From contig CALCHE010000181.1 in the NCBI GenBank assembly GCA_937901145.1, positions 1 through 20,757 of the forward strand: a stretch of 20,757 nucleotides of DNA, read 5' to 3'. The notes under the pieces were generated by a model that was given only the letters and a program-made list of their open reading frames with translations, was not told the DNA's origin and did no database searches. Made by a program: the position numbers and the translations under genes. This DNA comes from an uncultured Clostridia bacterium. GTDB taxonomy: Bacteria > Bacillota > Clostridia > Oscillospirales > Acutalibacteraceae. How positions within the stretch are numbered: the stretch's first letter is position 1; every line of letters begins with the position of its first letter. Positions 5,855 through 13,748 of this stretch are shown in pieces.

Positions 5855-6361
5855 ATGGACACTGCAGTATATGAAATCCAAAGCTATATCAGAAATATAT
5901 CACGTCTCGATAAAGATATTCCGTCTCTTGTTCCTGACGGTATTTTCGGTGAAGAAACCACCGAAAGCGTAACCGCCTTTCAGCGCAAGCACCTGCTTGC
6001 GCAAACAGGCAAAGTTGACTTTGATACCTGGAACAAGCTTCTCGAGGAAAGCGACAGAGCTGTTTTCGCTTTTTCCGAGCCTGTACAGACAGCTCCTGCA
6101 CTAAACAGCGATTTTCCCTTAAGAAGAGGAAAAGAAAGTCATCTGAATTCCAAATTAAATCTTATGCTTTCACGGCTTTCTGACTTTTACGGAAATTTCA
6201 GCGGTGCTGTTTTATCCTCCGAATACACTGAAGAAACTGAACAGCTTATCAGCCTTTTCCAGTCTCTTTCGGGGAACTCTGTTACAGGTGTAACAGACAA
6301 AAGCACCTGGAATTTGCTATCCGCTCTTTATCTTCTTCTGAGCGAAGATAAAATTCAATGA
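5855..6361 (+). CDS. Protein with two peptidoglycan-binding modules
   Basis: This 168-residue protein consists of two PG_binding_1-like modules. The first (about 4-62) is canonical: VPDGIFGEETTESVTAFQRKH and TGKVDFDTWNKLL. The second (about 89-158) is more diverged, with LRRGKESHLNSKLNLMLSRL, LISLFQSLSGNSVTGVTDKSTWNLL. There is no signal peptide and no catalytic domain. It begins one base after the stop of the SpoIID-like gene with AGGAGG ahead, so it is the third member of the same transcript. Similarity to the modules of its neighbour suggests duplication within the cluster. Role is inferred to be binding glycan or assembling with the other two products. Confidence 0.75.
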   Translation: MDTAVYEIQSYIRNISRLDKDIPSLVPDGIFGEETTESVTAFQRKHLLAQTGKVDFDTWNKLLEESDRAVFAFSEPVQTAPALNSDFPLRRGKESHLNSKLNLMLSRLSDFYGNFSGAVLSSEYTEETEQLISLFQSLSGNSVTGVTDKSTWNLLSALYLLLSEDKIQ

Positions 6362-6388
6362 TTTTTTCTTCTGTGCCTCTTTTTTCTG

Positions 6389-6417
6389 TTGTATTTTGAA
6401 AAAAGTTTTGTTATAAT
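6389..6417 (+). promoter_or_regulatory. Extended -10 promoter before the sugar isomerase-like gene
   Basis: A perfect TATAAT (6412-6417) carries the extension TGT. TTGTAT (6389-6394), 17 bases upstream, is a weak -35. Transcription should begin near 6424. It may serve the whole run through cysK, since gaps downstream are short. Confidence 0.65.
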
Positions 6418-6457
6418 TAGAATAGTATACATCGGAGGAAGGCAGGTACAGAAGGAA

Positions 6458-7255
6458 ATGGAAATCGGTGCTTCATCAGCCTGTTTCTACCCATTGGAAA
6501 CGGAGCGTTCACTCCTCAATATAGCACAGCTCGGTTTCAGTAGCTGCGAAATTTTCTTCAATGCCTATTCAGAGCTTCAGCCTTCTTTTTTAAAGGAGCT
6601 GAAGGCACTGCAGGAGTCTTACGGAATGGATGTGGTTTCTCTTCATCCCTATGCCTCCTTCAGTGAAGGCTACGATTTTTTCAGTGCCTACAAAAGACGC
6701 TTCGGTGATGCTATGGACAGCTACAAGCGTTATTTCGAGGCTGCGAATATTCTCGGTGCGAAATACATCGTTATGCACGGAGCCGCCAGACTCTATGACA
6801 TCAGTATGAATGAATATGCTGACCGTTTTTCGCGGATAAACGAAACTGCTCACAGCTTTGACTGCTGTGTCGCTCACGAAAACGTAGTGAACTTTCTCTC
6901 AGCCTCTCCTGACTTCAGCCGTTTTATGAAAGAACAGTTAGGCGACAGCTATAAAATGGTCCTCGACATAAAACAGGCACGGCGTGCCGGTTATAGACCC
7001 GAGGAATTCATCGAGGTTATGGGTAAAAACATCGTTCACGTTCATCTGAGTGACTATAATCAAGTCTCCGACTGTATACCGCCCCGCGAGGAAGGCCATT
7101 ACGATTTCGAAAATCTTTTCCGCCTTCTTCATAAAGAAGGGTATAACGGGAAATATATAATAGAGCTTTATTCCGACAGCTTCGGAAAAAAAGAGGAAAT
7201 CAAAGAAAGTGCAAATTATCTTGACAGCTTGCTGAAAAAAGCTCGTCAGGGTTAA
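6458..7255 (+). CDS. Sugar phosphate isomerase/epimerase-like TIM-barrel protein
   Basis: This 265-residue protein belongs to the xylose isomerase-like TIM-barrel (AP endonuclease family 2) superfamily. Candidate metal ligands sit at the ends of successive strands: YIVMHGAA (His), CVAHENV (Glu), KMVLDIKQA (Asp), IVHVHLSD (His) and YIIELYSDSF (Glu). This is the usual pattern for enzymes that isomerise or epimerise sugars or inositols, but the substrate cannot be read. The reading frame is open further upstream; the ATG at 6458 was chosen because it starts at the family's normal first strand (EIGASSACF) and lies after the predicted transcription start. Ribosome-site candidates are GGAGGAAGG at 6434-6442 (rather far) and AAGGA directly before the ATG. 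The gene precedes nrdR by 23 bases. Confidence 0.75.
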   Translation: MEIGASSACFYPLETERSLLNIAQLGFSSCEIFFNAYSELQPSFLKELKALQESYGMDVVSLHPYASFSEGYDFFSAYKRRFGDAMDSYKRYFEAANILGAKYIVMHGAARLYDISMNEYADRFSRINETAHSFDCCVAHENVVNFLSASPDFSRFMKEQLGDSYKMVLDIKQARRAGYRPEEFIEVMGKNIVHVHLSDYNQVSDCIPPREEGHYDFENLFRLLHKEGYNGKYIIELYSDSFGKKEEIKESANYLDSLLKKARQG

Positions 7256-7278
7256 ATAAAATATAAGGAGTTTTTAAA

Positions 7279-7734
7279 ATGAAGTGTCCTTTTTGCAGTT
7301 ATGAAGAGAGTAAGGTTATCGACTCAAGACCTACAGATGAAGGTGAAAAAATCCGCCGCCGTCGCGAGTGCATTTCCTGCGGCAAACGTTTTACAACCTA
7401 CGAAATCATCGAAAGTGTCCCCATTATCGTAGTAAAAAAAGATAAGTCAAGACAGGCCTTTGACCGTGTAAAGCTTTTCAACGGTATGCTCCGTGCCTGC
7501 GAAAAGAGACCTGTTTCCATAGAACAGATGGAAAAAATAGTTACCGAAATCGAAGCTGAGCTTCAGAATTCTCTTGACCGAGAGGTAACATCAGTACATA
7601 TCGGTGAGCTGGTTATGGACAGGCTTAAAACCCTCGACGAGGTTGCTTATGTCCGTTTCGCTTCCGTTTACCGCCAGTTCAAGGACATCAATACCTTTAT
7701 GGATGAGCTGGCTAAACTTTTAGGTGAAAAATAA
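7279..7734 (+). CDS. nrdR: Transcriptional repressor NrdR
   Basis: This 151-residue protein is normal full-length NrdR, which represses ribonucleotide reductase operons by binding NrdR boxes when dATP and ATP occupy its regulatory domain. The N-terminal zinc ribbon has Cys3/Cys6 (MKCPFC) and Cys31/Cys34 (CISCGKRFTTYE). The conserved VIDSRPTDEGEKIRRRREC lies between them. The ATP-cone follows (about 49-139) with VKKDKSRQAFDRVKLFNGMLRAC, REVTSVHIGELVMDRLK and AYVRFASVYRQFKD. AAGGAG precedes the ATG. No NrdR box or ribonucleotide reductase gene is seen in the window, so its targets lie elsewhere. Only nine bases separate it from cysK. Confidence 0.97.
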   Translation: MKCPFCSYEESKVIDSRPTDEGEKIRRRRECISCGKRFTTYEIIESVPIIVVKKDKSRQAFDRVKLFNGMLRACEKRPVSIEQMEKIVTEIEAELQNSLDREVTSVHIGELVMDRLKTLDEVAYVRFASVYRQFKDINTFMDELAKLLGEK

Positions 7735-7743
7735 GGTGATACT

Positions 7744-8667
7744 ATGATTTATGAAGGCTTCTGTTCTCTGGTAGGAAAAACTCCTCTGCTTAAAGCCTCC
7801 TCCTTCGCCCGCGAAATCGGTATAAAGGGTGAGCTTTATACAAAACTGGAATACTTTAATCCTGCAGGCTCTGTCAAAGACAGAGTTGCTGTCAATATGC
7901 TTCTTAAGGCAGAGAAAAACGGTCTCATCAGAAAGGGCGGAACGGTTATCGAGCCCACAAGCGGCAACACAGGTATAGGTCTTGCCGCCGCGGCAGCTTC
8001 TATGGGCTATAAAGCGATTTTAGTTATGCCTGACACTATGAGTGTGGAAAGGCAGGAGCTTCTGCGCGCATACGGTGCACAAATCGTTCTCACCCCCGGT
8101 AAGGACGGTATGCTCGGCTCCATAAAAAAAGCCGAGGAGCTCAGAAAAGCTACTCCGAACAGCTTTATCCCTTCTCAGTTCGATAATCCTGACAACCCCG
8201 AAAGCCATATTATTTCTACGGGCCCTGAAATTTACGAAGACACAGCGGGAAACATCGACATTTTCATCGCCTGCATAGGCACAGGCGGAACAATATCGGG
8301 AACAGGCAGATACCTGAAAGAAAAAAATCCTCACATAAAGATCATCGGCATCGAACCCTTTGACTCTCCTCTTATCACCGAGGGCAAAGCCGCCCCTCAC
8401 GGTATACAGGGTATCGGAGCCAACTTCATCCCTGAAAATCTGGATATGTCGGTTATCGACGAGGTTATCACCGTAAAAACGGAGGATGCCTTCTCTGCCT
8501 GCCGTACCTTTGCCCGTACAGAAGGACTTCTGGTCGGCATTTCTTCGGGAGCTGCACTGCACGGTGCGAAAATGATTTGTGAAAGAAAAGAAAACGAAGG
8601 AAAAAGCATAGCCGTTCTTCTGCCGGATTCAGGCGAAAGATATATGAGCGTAAAGCTTTTCGGATAA
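7744..8667 (+). CDS. cysK: O-acetylserine sulfhydrylase (cysteine synthase)
   Basis: This 307-residue fold-type II PLP enzyme makes cysteine from O-acetylserine and sulfide. NPAGSVKDR carries the PLP-binding Lys45. TSGNTG (72-77) binds the substrate carboxylate. GTGGT (179-183) binds the PLP phosphate. LLPDSGERY near the C-terminus completes the family pattern, and the length is normal for CysK. There is no additional domain, which argues against cystathionine beta-synthase. It is translated from the ATG at 7744 with AAGGTGAT upstream and follows nrdR closely, so it is probably co-transcribed. Termination is supplied by the hairpin at 8875-8911 inside the repeat element that follows. Confidence 0.95.
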   Translation: MIYEGFCSLVGKTPLLKASSFAREIGIKGELYTKLEYFNPAGSVKDRVAVNMLLKAEKNGLIRKGGTVIEPTSGNTGIGLAAAAASMGYKAILVMPDTMSVERQELLRAYGAQIVLTPGKDGMLGSIKKAEELRKATPNSFIPSQFDNPDNPESHIISTGPEIYEDTAGNIDIFIACIGTGGTISGTGRYLKEKNPHIKIIGIEPFDSPLITEGKAAPHGIQGIGANFIPENLDMSVIDEVITVKTEDAFSACRTFARTEGLLVGISSGAALHGAKMICERKENEGKSIAVLLPDSGERYMSVKLFG

Positions 8668-8685
8668 AACCAAACACAATAAACA

Positions 8686-8725
8686 AAGGCGCTACCTTAC
8701 GCCGCCACCCTATAAGGAAGTATTT
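8686..8725. repeat. Left terminal inverted repeat
   Basis: 40 bases beginning AAGGCGCTACCTTACGCCG and continuing CACCCTATAAGG to AGTATTT. It lacks one T present in the right copy and differs at two other positions. Confidence 0.8.
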
Positions 8726-8874
8726 GTTTCTCGAACAAAAATCCCCGCATCATTGCCAAAAGCCTCGCAAGGCGGCAGCCTTGCTTCATTTTGTGGCTTC
8801 GATACAGGAATTTTTCAGTTCTTACGAAACTGCGAAGCACTTTAAAATGCGAAATAGCTTTACAAGAAAAGGCG

Positions 8875-8911
8875 AAAAACACCGATAATGCTGACGCATA
8901 TCGGTGTTTTT
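8875..8911. terminator. Bidirectional terminator inside the MITE-like element
   Basis: AAAAACACCGATA (8875-8887) pairs perfectly with TATCGGTGTTTTT (8899-8911) around an 11-base loop, giving a 13-bp stem with T runs in both directions. It serves cysK on the plus strand and the secreted-protein gene on the minus strand. Confidence 0.85.
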
Positions 8912-8947
8912 TAACGCATTATTGTGATGTTATTTCACGTTTTAAAG

Positions 8948-8988
8948 AAATACTGCCTTATAGGGTGTCGGCGTAAAGGTAGCGCCTT
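8948..8988. repeat. Right terminal inverted repeat
   Basis: 41 bases ending GGTAGCGCCTT; the reverse complement matches the left repeat at about 38 of 41 positions. Confidence 0.8.
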
Positions 8989-9004
8989 AATTATTTAGTT
9001 CTGA

Positions 9005-10870
9005 TTATTTTGAATATGCAAGAAGATCACCATAAGTTACAAAGAGATCGTCACAGCATACATATTTGATATTGAAGATTCTGTAAATGATATTATACAG
9101 TCTGATTACAAATGAACCGAGGAATGTGTGACAGATACAGCCACAGCGCTTTTCACCGGCAAGCCATTCATCAGTAACTCTGGGAGCGATGGAAACATTC
9201 ACGACAGGATCTTCAGTACCGTTGAAATATTTCAGAGCAACACTGTGGTCACCATAATATTTTGTGTTATCCTTTGTCTGTGCATATACAAATACAGTAT
9301 CAGTATATGCTACTGAAAGAGTACATTCACCGTCTTTGTTTGTTATACCCTGATTGAGAATATTACCGTTTGCATCCTTGAGTGTTATAAGGAATTTACC
9401 GAGTATATCACTGGTTACGACACCGCTGTTATTATCAAGTACATCGTCCTTAGCAAAGTAGTTTGATCTGATTTTTACATTAAGGGTATAGATAACATCA
9501 TTCTTAGTGTAAACGGGAGCCAGTGTAATTGTAGCGTTTCCTCTTAAAAGAACCTCTTTAAGAGTGTCACCGTTTTTCACATAAATGTTATGGTTAAGTG
9601 CGAACTTATCTGAGTTAATAAATGCATTAGAAGAAACTTCTTCACCGTTTACCTTGGTGATCTGCCATTTATTGGTCTGCTGAGTGTAGATAAACTGATT
9701 ATCTCTGGGACGGAAAAATTCCTTTTCAGGATCGTTTATACCTGCACTGCTGAGAATATCTCTGATGCTCTTATCCTTCTGTACACCTGCTACGGCTGTT
9801 CCGATTGCAGCTCCTCCGAATTTTTCGAACTGCACGGTGTAGGAATTAGCTTCAGTTGAAAATTCGGGTATTACATCTGTGCTGTAGTAAAGAGTATCCA
9901 TACTTTCATAAAGGCCGAATGTTTTAACACCGTTTTTACCTAAGCGCCAGTTTGTATATGTATATTTGTTATACTGGTCAGCATCCTTTGAGGGATATAT
10001 ATGCTCTGCGGGATAAGCTATCGCTGTTCCGTAGGGAACGCTCTTAGTATAAACAGCACTGCCGTTTCCGTTATAGAATGTAGCAGTAACAAAACCTTTT
10101 TCGCCTGTGAACTCTGCTTCACGGATCATCTTAGGTCCATCAATTCTGGTAGTCCAGCTGTTATTAAAGATAAACTTACCGAATTCCACATTCTTGTTTT
10201 TTGTAGGAGTAAGTCCACGGTATACGGGAAGTGTTGCATCCTCCTGAGCATAAAGTCTGATACTGCCGTCTTCGTCGATTATTTCATATTTAACTTCAGA
10301 CTTGGTAGCATCAACATTAGCTGTCAGATTAACAGGGAAGAACTGCTCTCTTGCATAAGCAATACTTACCCATGTAGCAGGATTTTCTTTCACATAAAAT
10401 TCCGGAAGGAAATAATCCGCATGATTCTCTGCATCAGCTGCGGGAAGAGCATAAGGATTCCAGTATTCTACAAGGTAATACTTTATATCGCCGTCAGCTG
10501 CCACCATATTTTTCTCTTCGGGAAGGCTGCCTTCAGCTCTCTGACATAACTCGTTCTGACAGGTACGGATTCTTTTATATGCTCCGTCCACTAAAACATA
10601 AGAAACCTCATATTTATGGCCTGTTTCCATAGTTACGTCTTCCTTATACGGCTCACCGATGATGATTTCGTCACAAACATCGCAACGCCACTGGGTATAA
10701 CCCTTCTGAGTACAGGTAGGCGCATAAACAACAGGTGTAAGATCTGCCATATTGTGAGTTTTACCCTTGCAGGGAGCATCCTCCGCTGAAGCAGGCATAA
10801 CCATAGCGATAATCATCATTATCATCACTGTAGCGAAAAGAACTAACTGATTTTTAAAAGTTTTTTTCAT
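9005..10870 (-). CDS. Large secreted protein with N-terminal Cys repeat and C-terminal CxCxCH motif
   Basis: This 621-residue protein has a classical signal peptide: MKKTFKNQ, a hydrophobic core rich in Val/Ile/Met, and a predicted cut after ASA (residue 29). Just after it is one short cysteine repeat, PTCTQKGYTQWRCDVCDEII (51-70), of the type often found in clostridial surface proteins. The body (about 90-560) is beta-rich with no catalytic motif I recognise; LKDANGNILNQGITNKDGECTLSV near 490-520 looks like an Ig-like/carboxypeptidase-regulatory strand set. The last 46 residues form a distinct tail: CGCICH (576-581), an amphipathic aromatic/basic stretch, then a Cys pair (605-606) before CDDL. 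There is no sortase motif. AAGGAGG precedes the ATG. The gene has its own promoter and terminator. Function is unknown; extracellular or surface location is inferred. Confidence 0.75.
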   Translation of the reverse strand: MKKTFKNQLVLFATVMIMMIIAMVMPASAEDAPCKGKTHNMADLTPVVYAPTCTQKGYTQWRCDVCDEIIIGEPYKEDVTMETGHKYEVSYVLVDGAYKRIRTCQNELCQRAEGSLPEEKNMVAADGDIKYYLVEYWNPYALPAADAENHADYFLPEFYVKENPATWVSIAYAREQFFPVNLTANVDATKSEVKYEIIDEDGSIRLYAQEDATLPVYRGLTPTKNKNVEFGKFIFNNSWTTRIDGPKMIREAEFTGEKGFVTATFYNGNGSAVYTKSVPYGTAIAYPAEHIYPSKDADQYNKYTYTNWRLGKNGVKTFGLYESMDTLYYSTDVIPEFSTEANSYTVQFEKFGGAAIGTAVAGVQKDKSIRDILSSAGINDPEKEFFRPRDNQFIYTQQTNKWQITKVNGEEVSSNAFINSDKFALNHNIYVKNGDTLKEVLLRGNATITLAPVYTKNDVIYTLNVKIRSNYFAKDDVLDNNSGVVTSDILGKFLITLKDANGNILNQGITNKDGECTLSVAYTDTVFVYAQTKDNTKYYGDHSVALKYFNGTEDPVVNVSIAPRVTDEWLAGEKRCGCICHTFLGSFVIRLYNIIYRIFNIKYVCCDDLFVTYGDLLAYSK

Positions 10871-10968
10871 AATGTTACCTCCTTGATTTTAGCACTTATG
10901 TCTGAGTGCTTAGATGTGACATCCTGAGGATATTCTGTTATTAAAGACAGCACACCTATCATAATATA

Positions 10969-10997
10969 ACTATATATTTTTTTTTATAAAAAGTCAA
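10969..10997 (-). promoter_or_regulatory. Promoter of the secreted-protein gene
   Basis: On the minus strand TTGACT (10997-10992) and TATAGT (10974-10969) are separated by exactly 17 AT-rich bases. The predicted leader is about 90 bases and contains small hairpins, including AGCACT/AGTGCT near 10890-10910, before AAGGAGG. Confidence 0.75.
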
Positions 10998-11042
10998 GAA
11001 ATAATAAAAATATTAATTTTCACAAAACAATTCCTTAATGAT

Positions 11043-11708
11043 TCAGTCAGCATTCTGTATAGCTTTTACAAAGAAGCTGCCGTCTCCGTTTTTACCGAGA
11101 GTGATTTTCATATATTTTCCGGGCTCGGGGGGCACCATATTGCCGTCACTGTCCTGTACCCAGTCTGAGGAGGCAAGATAGCCGACCGTAAGGACAACCG
11201 AATTATCCTTTTCGTTGATCTCAGTGACATCCGGCAGATAAATCGGCATAATACCGGTAATAGGGATGATGTAGCACTGCTTCTTTTTGCTGTATTTGAA
11301 GGTGACACCGTCGCCGCCGTCAACCGTACTGTGGCTGACTGCTATCTCACTTCCGAAAAGAGAAATGAATTCGTCCTCCACTTCCTTCTGAGGCATAAGC
11401 ATACCGTCGTCAGTATATTCATATTTCTCAGGATCAGCACCGCCGTCAATTACAGACCATATAGCGATAGAAAGAAGCTGCTGAAAATTTGCCTTGGTTA
11501 TATCATCGAAGGTATCAGGGTCGTTCATTATAACAGGAGAGATAAAATCTTCATAGACCTGTGCCTGCTCCTGTTTTGCTTTATTGGCAGCTGAACGCAC
11601 CTTATCTGCAGCGAAATCAACTACACTGACAACACCGATAACCGTAAAGATAACCACGACAAGACCTACTATAAAATTAAGCGGAGATTTTTTCTTTGCA
11701 TGTTCCAT
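11043..11708 (-). CDS. Membrane-anchored protein of unknown function after proA
   Basis: This 221-residue protein has a basic N-terminus (MEHAKKKSP), one membrane segment (about 11-33, NFIVGLVVVIFTVIGVVSVV) and then a charged helical stretch (DFAADKVRSAANKAKQEQAQ, 31-50). The remaining roughly 170 residues are predicted to lie outside the membrane. They contain ANFQQLLSIAIWSVIDGG, a beta-rich middle (HSTVDGGDGVTFKYSKKKQCYIIPITG), and a C-terminal GKYMKITLGKNGDGSFFVKAIQ. No family is recognised. GAGGTGAT precedes the ATG and lies within the last bases of proA; the gap to the proA stop is four bases, so it is the last gene of that transcript. No hairpin terminator is obvious behind it. Confidence 0.7.
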   Translation of the reverse strand: MEHAKKKSPLNFIVGLVVVIFTVIGVVSVVDFAADKVRSAANKAKQEQAQVYEDFISPVIMNDPDTFDDITKANFQQLLSIAIWSVIDGGADPEKYEYTDDGMLMPQKEVEDEFISLFGSEIAVSHSTVDGGDGVTFKYSKKKQCYIIPITGIMPIYLPDVTEINEKDNSVVLTVGYLASSDWVQDSDGNMVPPEPGKYMKITLGKNGDGSFFVKAIQNAD

Positions 11709-11712
11709 TTTA

Positions 11713-12951
11713 TCACCTCGTCTGACCGTTACCGCTGATGATATATTTCTGTGAAGTAAGCTCAGGAAGACCTAAAGGGCCTCTGGCGTGAAGCTTCTGA
11801 GTCGAAATACCGATTTCCGCACCAAACCCGAACTCACCGCCATCGGTAAATCTTGTGGAAGCATTGACATAAACTGCCGCCGCATCCACCGAGGTAGTGA
11901 AGAGATTAGCCGCAAGATAATTATCGGTAATGATACATTCACTGTGACCGCTGGAATATTTCATGATATGGTCGATGGCTTCACCGATGTCCCCTGCCAC
12001 CTTAACACTGATTTCATAGCCAAGATATTCCCTGCCGAAATCCTCTTCCGTAGCCGCAAGTGAATCAGGAAGGATTTCACAGCACTTTTCGTCACCGTGG
12101 AAAACAACATTCTTTTTCTTGAGCTCACCGTAAATAAGAGGAAGAGCCTTCTCTGCCACATCCTTATGTATTACGAGACTCTCACAGGCATTACATACGG
12201 AAGGACGGGAGGTTTTCGCGTTATAGATAATATCAACAGCCATTTTGATGTCCGCATCCTTATCCACATAAATATGACAGTTACCCGTACCTGTTTCTAT
12301 GACGGGAACACTCGAGTTTTCCACACAAGCCTTTATAAGACCTGCACCGCCACGGGGAATGAGAACATCCACGTAGTCATTCATTTTCATAAGTGCAGTA
12401 GCAGACTCTCTGGAGGTGTTCTCGACGAGCTGAATGCAGTCCTCAGGGAAATCCGCCTTTAGGAGAGCCTTTCTCATAACCTCAGCCATAGCCTTGTTTG
12501 AATTTATGGCTTCCTTACCGCCACGGAGAATAACAGTATTACCGGATTTGAGACAGAGCGCTGCCGCATCCACGGTAACATTAGGTCTTGCCTCGAAAAT
12601 TACGGCGATAACACCGAGAGGCACACTTACCTTTTCTATCTTCAGTCCGTTAGGTCTCACACCACCGCTGATTACCCTTCCGCATGGGTCGTCAAGAGAA
12701 ATAATCTGTCTTACCGCGTCGCTGATGCCCTTTATTCTGTCAGCAGAAAGACTCAAACGGTCAATGAGTGATTCACTCATACCCTTTTCTCTGCCCTTTT
12801 CTATGTCTAGAGCATTCTGAGAAAGTATGTAATCACAGTTTTCCGTAAGCTCGTCTGCGATGAACATAAGAGCCCTGTTCTTCTGAGAAGAAGATGCTGT
12901 CATAAGAAAACGTTCAGCTTTCTTAGCTTTTATACCGATTTGTGTAAGCAT
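11713..12951 (-). CDS. proA: Gamma-glutamyl phosphate reductase
   Basis: This 412-residue aldehyde-dehydrogenase-fold enzyme reduces gamma-glutamyl phosphate to glutamate semialdehyde with NADPH, the second step of proline synthesis. Family motifs seen are VPLGVIAVIFEARPNVTVDAA, GNTVILRGGKEA, PRGGAGLI, and SRPSVCNACESL with the predicted catalytic Cys253. The C-terminal ASTRFTDGGEFGFGAEIGISTQKLHARGPLGL closes the domain. The frame is open upstream to 13002, inside proB; the ATG at 12951 was chosen because it starts at the normal N-terminus and has GGGTGAT upstream. It lies ten bases after the proB stop, and the two products act consecutively. Confidence 0.96.
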   Translation of the reverse strand: MLTQIGIKAKKAERFLMTASSSQKNRALMFIADELTENCDYILSQNALDIEKGREKGMSESLIDRLSLSADRIKGISDAVRQIISLDDPCGRVISGGVRPNGLKIEKVSVPLGVIAVIFEARPNVTVDAAALCLKSGNTVILRGGKEAINSNKAMAEVMRKALLKADFPEDCIQLVENTSRESATALMKMNDYVDVLIPRGGAGLIKACVENSSVPVIETGTGNCHIYVDKDADIKMAVDIIYNAKTSRPSVCNACESLVIHKDVAEKALPLIYGELKKKNVVFHGDEKCCEILPDSLAATEEDFGREYLGYEISVKVAGDIGEAIDHIMKYSSGHSECIITDNYLAANLFTTSVDAAAVYVNASTRFTDGGEFGFGAEIGISTQKLHARGPLGLPELTSQKYIISGNGQTR

Positions 12952-12961
12952 ATCAATCACC

Positions 12962-13747
12962 CTATTTAACAGTAAAAAGTGTACCAGTATTGTGTCCGTC
13001 AATAAGTTTATATATATCCTGAGGCTGAGTTCCGTTCATCACCACAGTAGGTATACCTGCTCCTGTCGCGATTTCGGCAGCGTGAATTTTCGTTATCATT
13101 CCGCCTGTACCTCTGTTGCTTCCTGCACCGCCGCAGAGATTTCTGATATCGTCCGTAATCTCTCTTACTACGGGAATAAGCTGTGCATCAGGATTTTCAT
13201 TAGGATTATCGTCGAAAAGACCGTCGATGTCTGAAAGAATAATGAGACCCTGAGCCTTTATCAGTTTAGCTACTATAGCAGAAAGGCTGTCGTTATCACC
13301 GTAAACGATTTCCTCAGTAGCCACGGAGTCGTTTTCGTTTACGATGGGAACTGCACCGTATTCGAAAAGCTTTTCGAAGGTGTTTTCCAGGTTTTCTCTT
13401 CTTTTATCGTTTTCGATGTCGCTTTTGGTAATGAGGAGCTGACCTGTCTTTACGCCGTTTTCACCGAAAAATTTGTCATACATAAACATCAGCTCGCACT
13501 GACCGACGGTAGCCGCCGCCTGTCTGCCGGGAATATCCTTCGGTCTTTCAGCAAGACCTAACTTGCCTACACCTACGCCGATAGCTCCCGATGTAACGAG
13601 AACCACATCTGTCCCCGAATTATGAAGATCTGCCAGAACAGAACAGAGCTTTACCATTCTTCTTATATTTATTTTTCCTGTTTCATATGTAAGAGTCGAG
13701 GTTCCTACCTTGACTACTAATCTTTTCGCTTTAGAAATAGGATTCAT
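12962..13747 (-). CDS. proB: Glutamate 5-kinase, short form without PUA domain
   Basis: This 261-residue amino-acid-kinase-fold protein phosphorylates glutamate, the first and normally feedback-controlled step of proline synthesis. Seen are VVKVGTSTLT (11-20), VLVTSGAIGVG, the PGRQAAATVGQCELM segment, VNENDSVATEEIVYGDNDSLSA and GLFDDNPNENPDA, with GTGGMITKIHAA for nucleotide binding. The length equals the kinase domain alone; the C-terminal PUA domain found in Escherichia coli ProB is absent, as in many Firmicutes. One base separates it from the preceding M16 peptidase gene, with AGAAGGCG as ribosome site. Confidence 0.96.
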   Translation of the reverse strand: MNPISKAKRLVVKVGTSTLTYETGKINIRRMVKLCSVLADLHNSGTDVVLVTSGAIGVGVGKLGLAERPKDIPGRQAAATVGQCELMFMYDKFFGENGVKTGQLLITKSDIENDKRRENLENTFEKLFEYGAVPIVNENDSVATEEIVYGDNDSLSAIVAKLIKAQGLIILSDIDGLFDDNPNENPDAQLIPVVREITDDIRNLCGGAGSNRGTGGMITKIHAAEIATGAGIPTVVMNGTQPQDIYKLIDGHNTGTLFTVK

Positions 13748-13748
13748 T

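Larger units (their letters stand above)
8686..8988. mobile_element. MITE-like element with about 40-bp terminal inverted repeats
   Basis: The 337-base gap between cysK and the secreted-protein gene is mostly one 303-bp element. Its left end (8686-8725, starting AAGGCGCTACC) and right end (8948-8988, ending GGTAGCGCCTT) are inverted copies differing by about three positions in 41. Inside are further small hairpins (GCAAGG-CGGCAG-CCTTGC at 8767-8784; CAGTT/AACTG near 8816-8832) and a strong terminator. There is no transposase. Flanks AAACA and AATTA show no clear target-site duplication. Two short open frames inside, on opposite strands, both end LPYRV(A/S)A because they read into the repeats; they are not considered genes. 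Confidence 0.7.

Noticed and set aside
6327..6370. Hairpin TTTATCTTC/GAAGATAAA at the 3' end of the second PG-binding gene, followed by a T run.
   Set aside because: It is AT-only apart from three G/C pairs, lies within coding sequence, and the T run starts about nine bases after the stem, so it is a doubtful terminator.
8697..8976. Two overlapping 61-codon frames on opposite strands as genes.
   Set aside because: Both lie wholly inside the MITE-like element, lack ribosome sites, and end in the inverted repeats.
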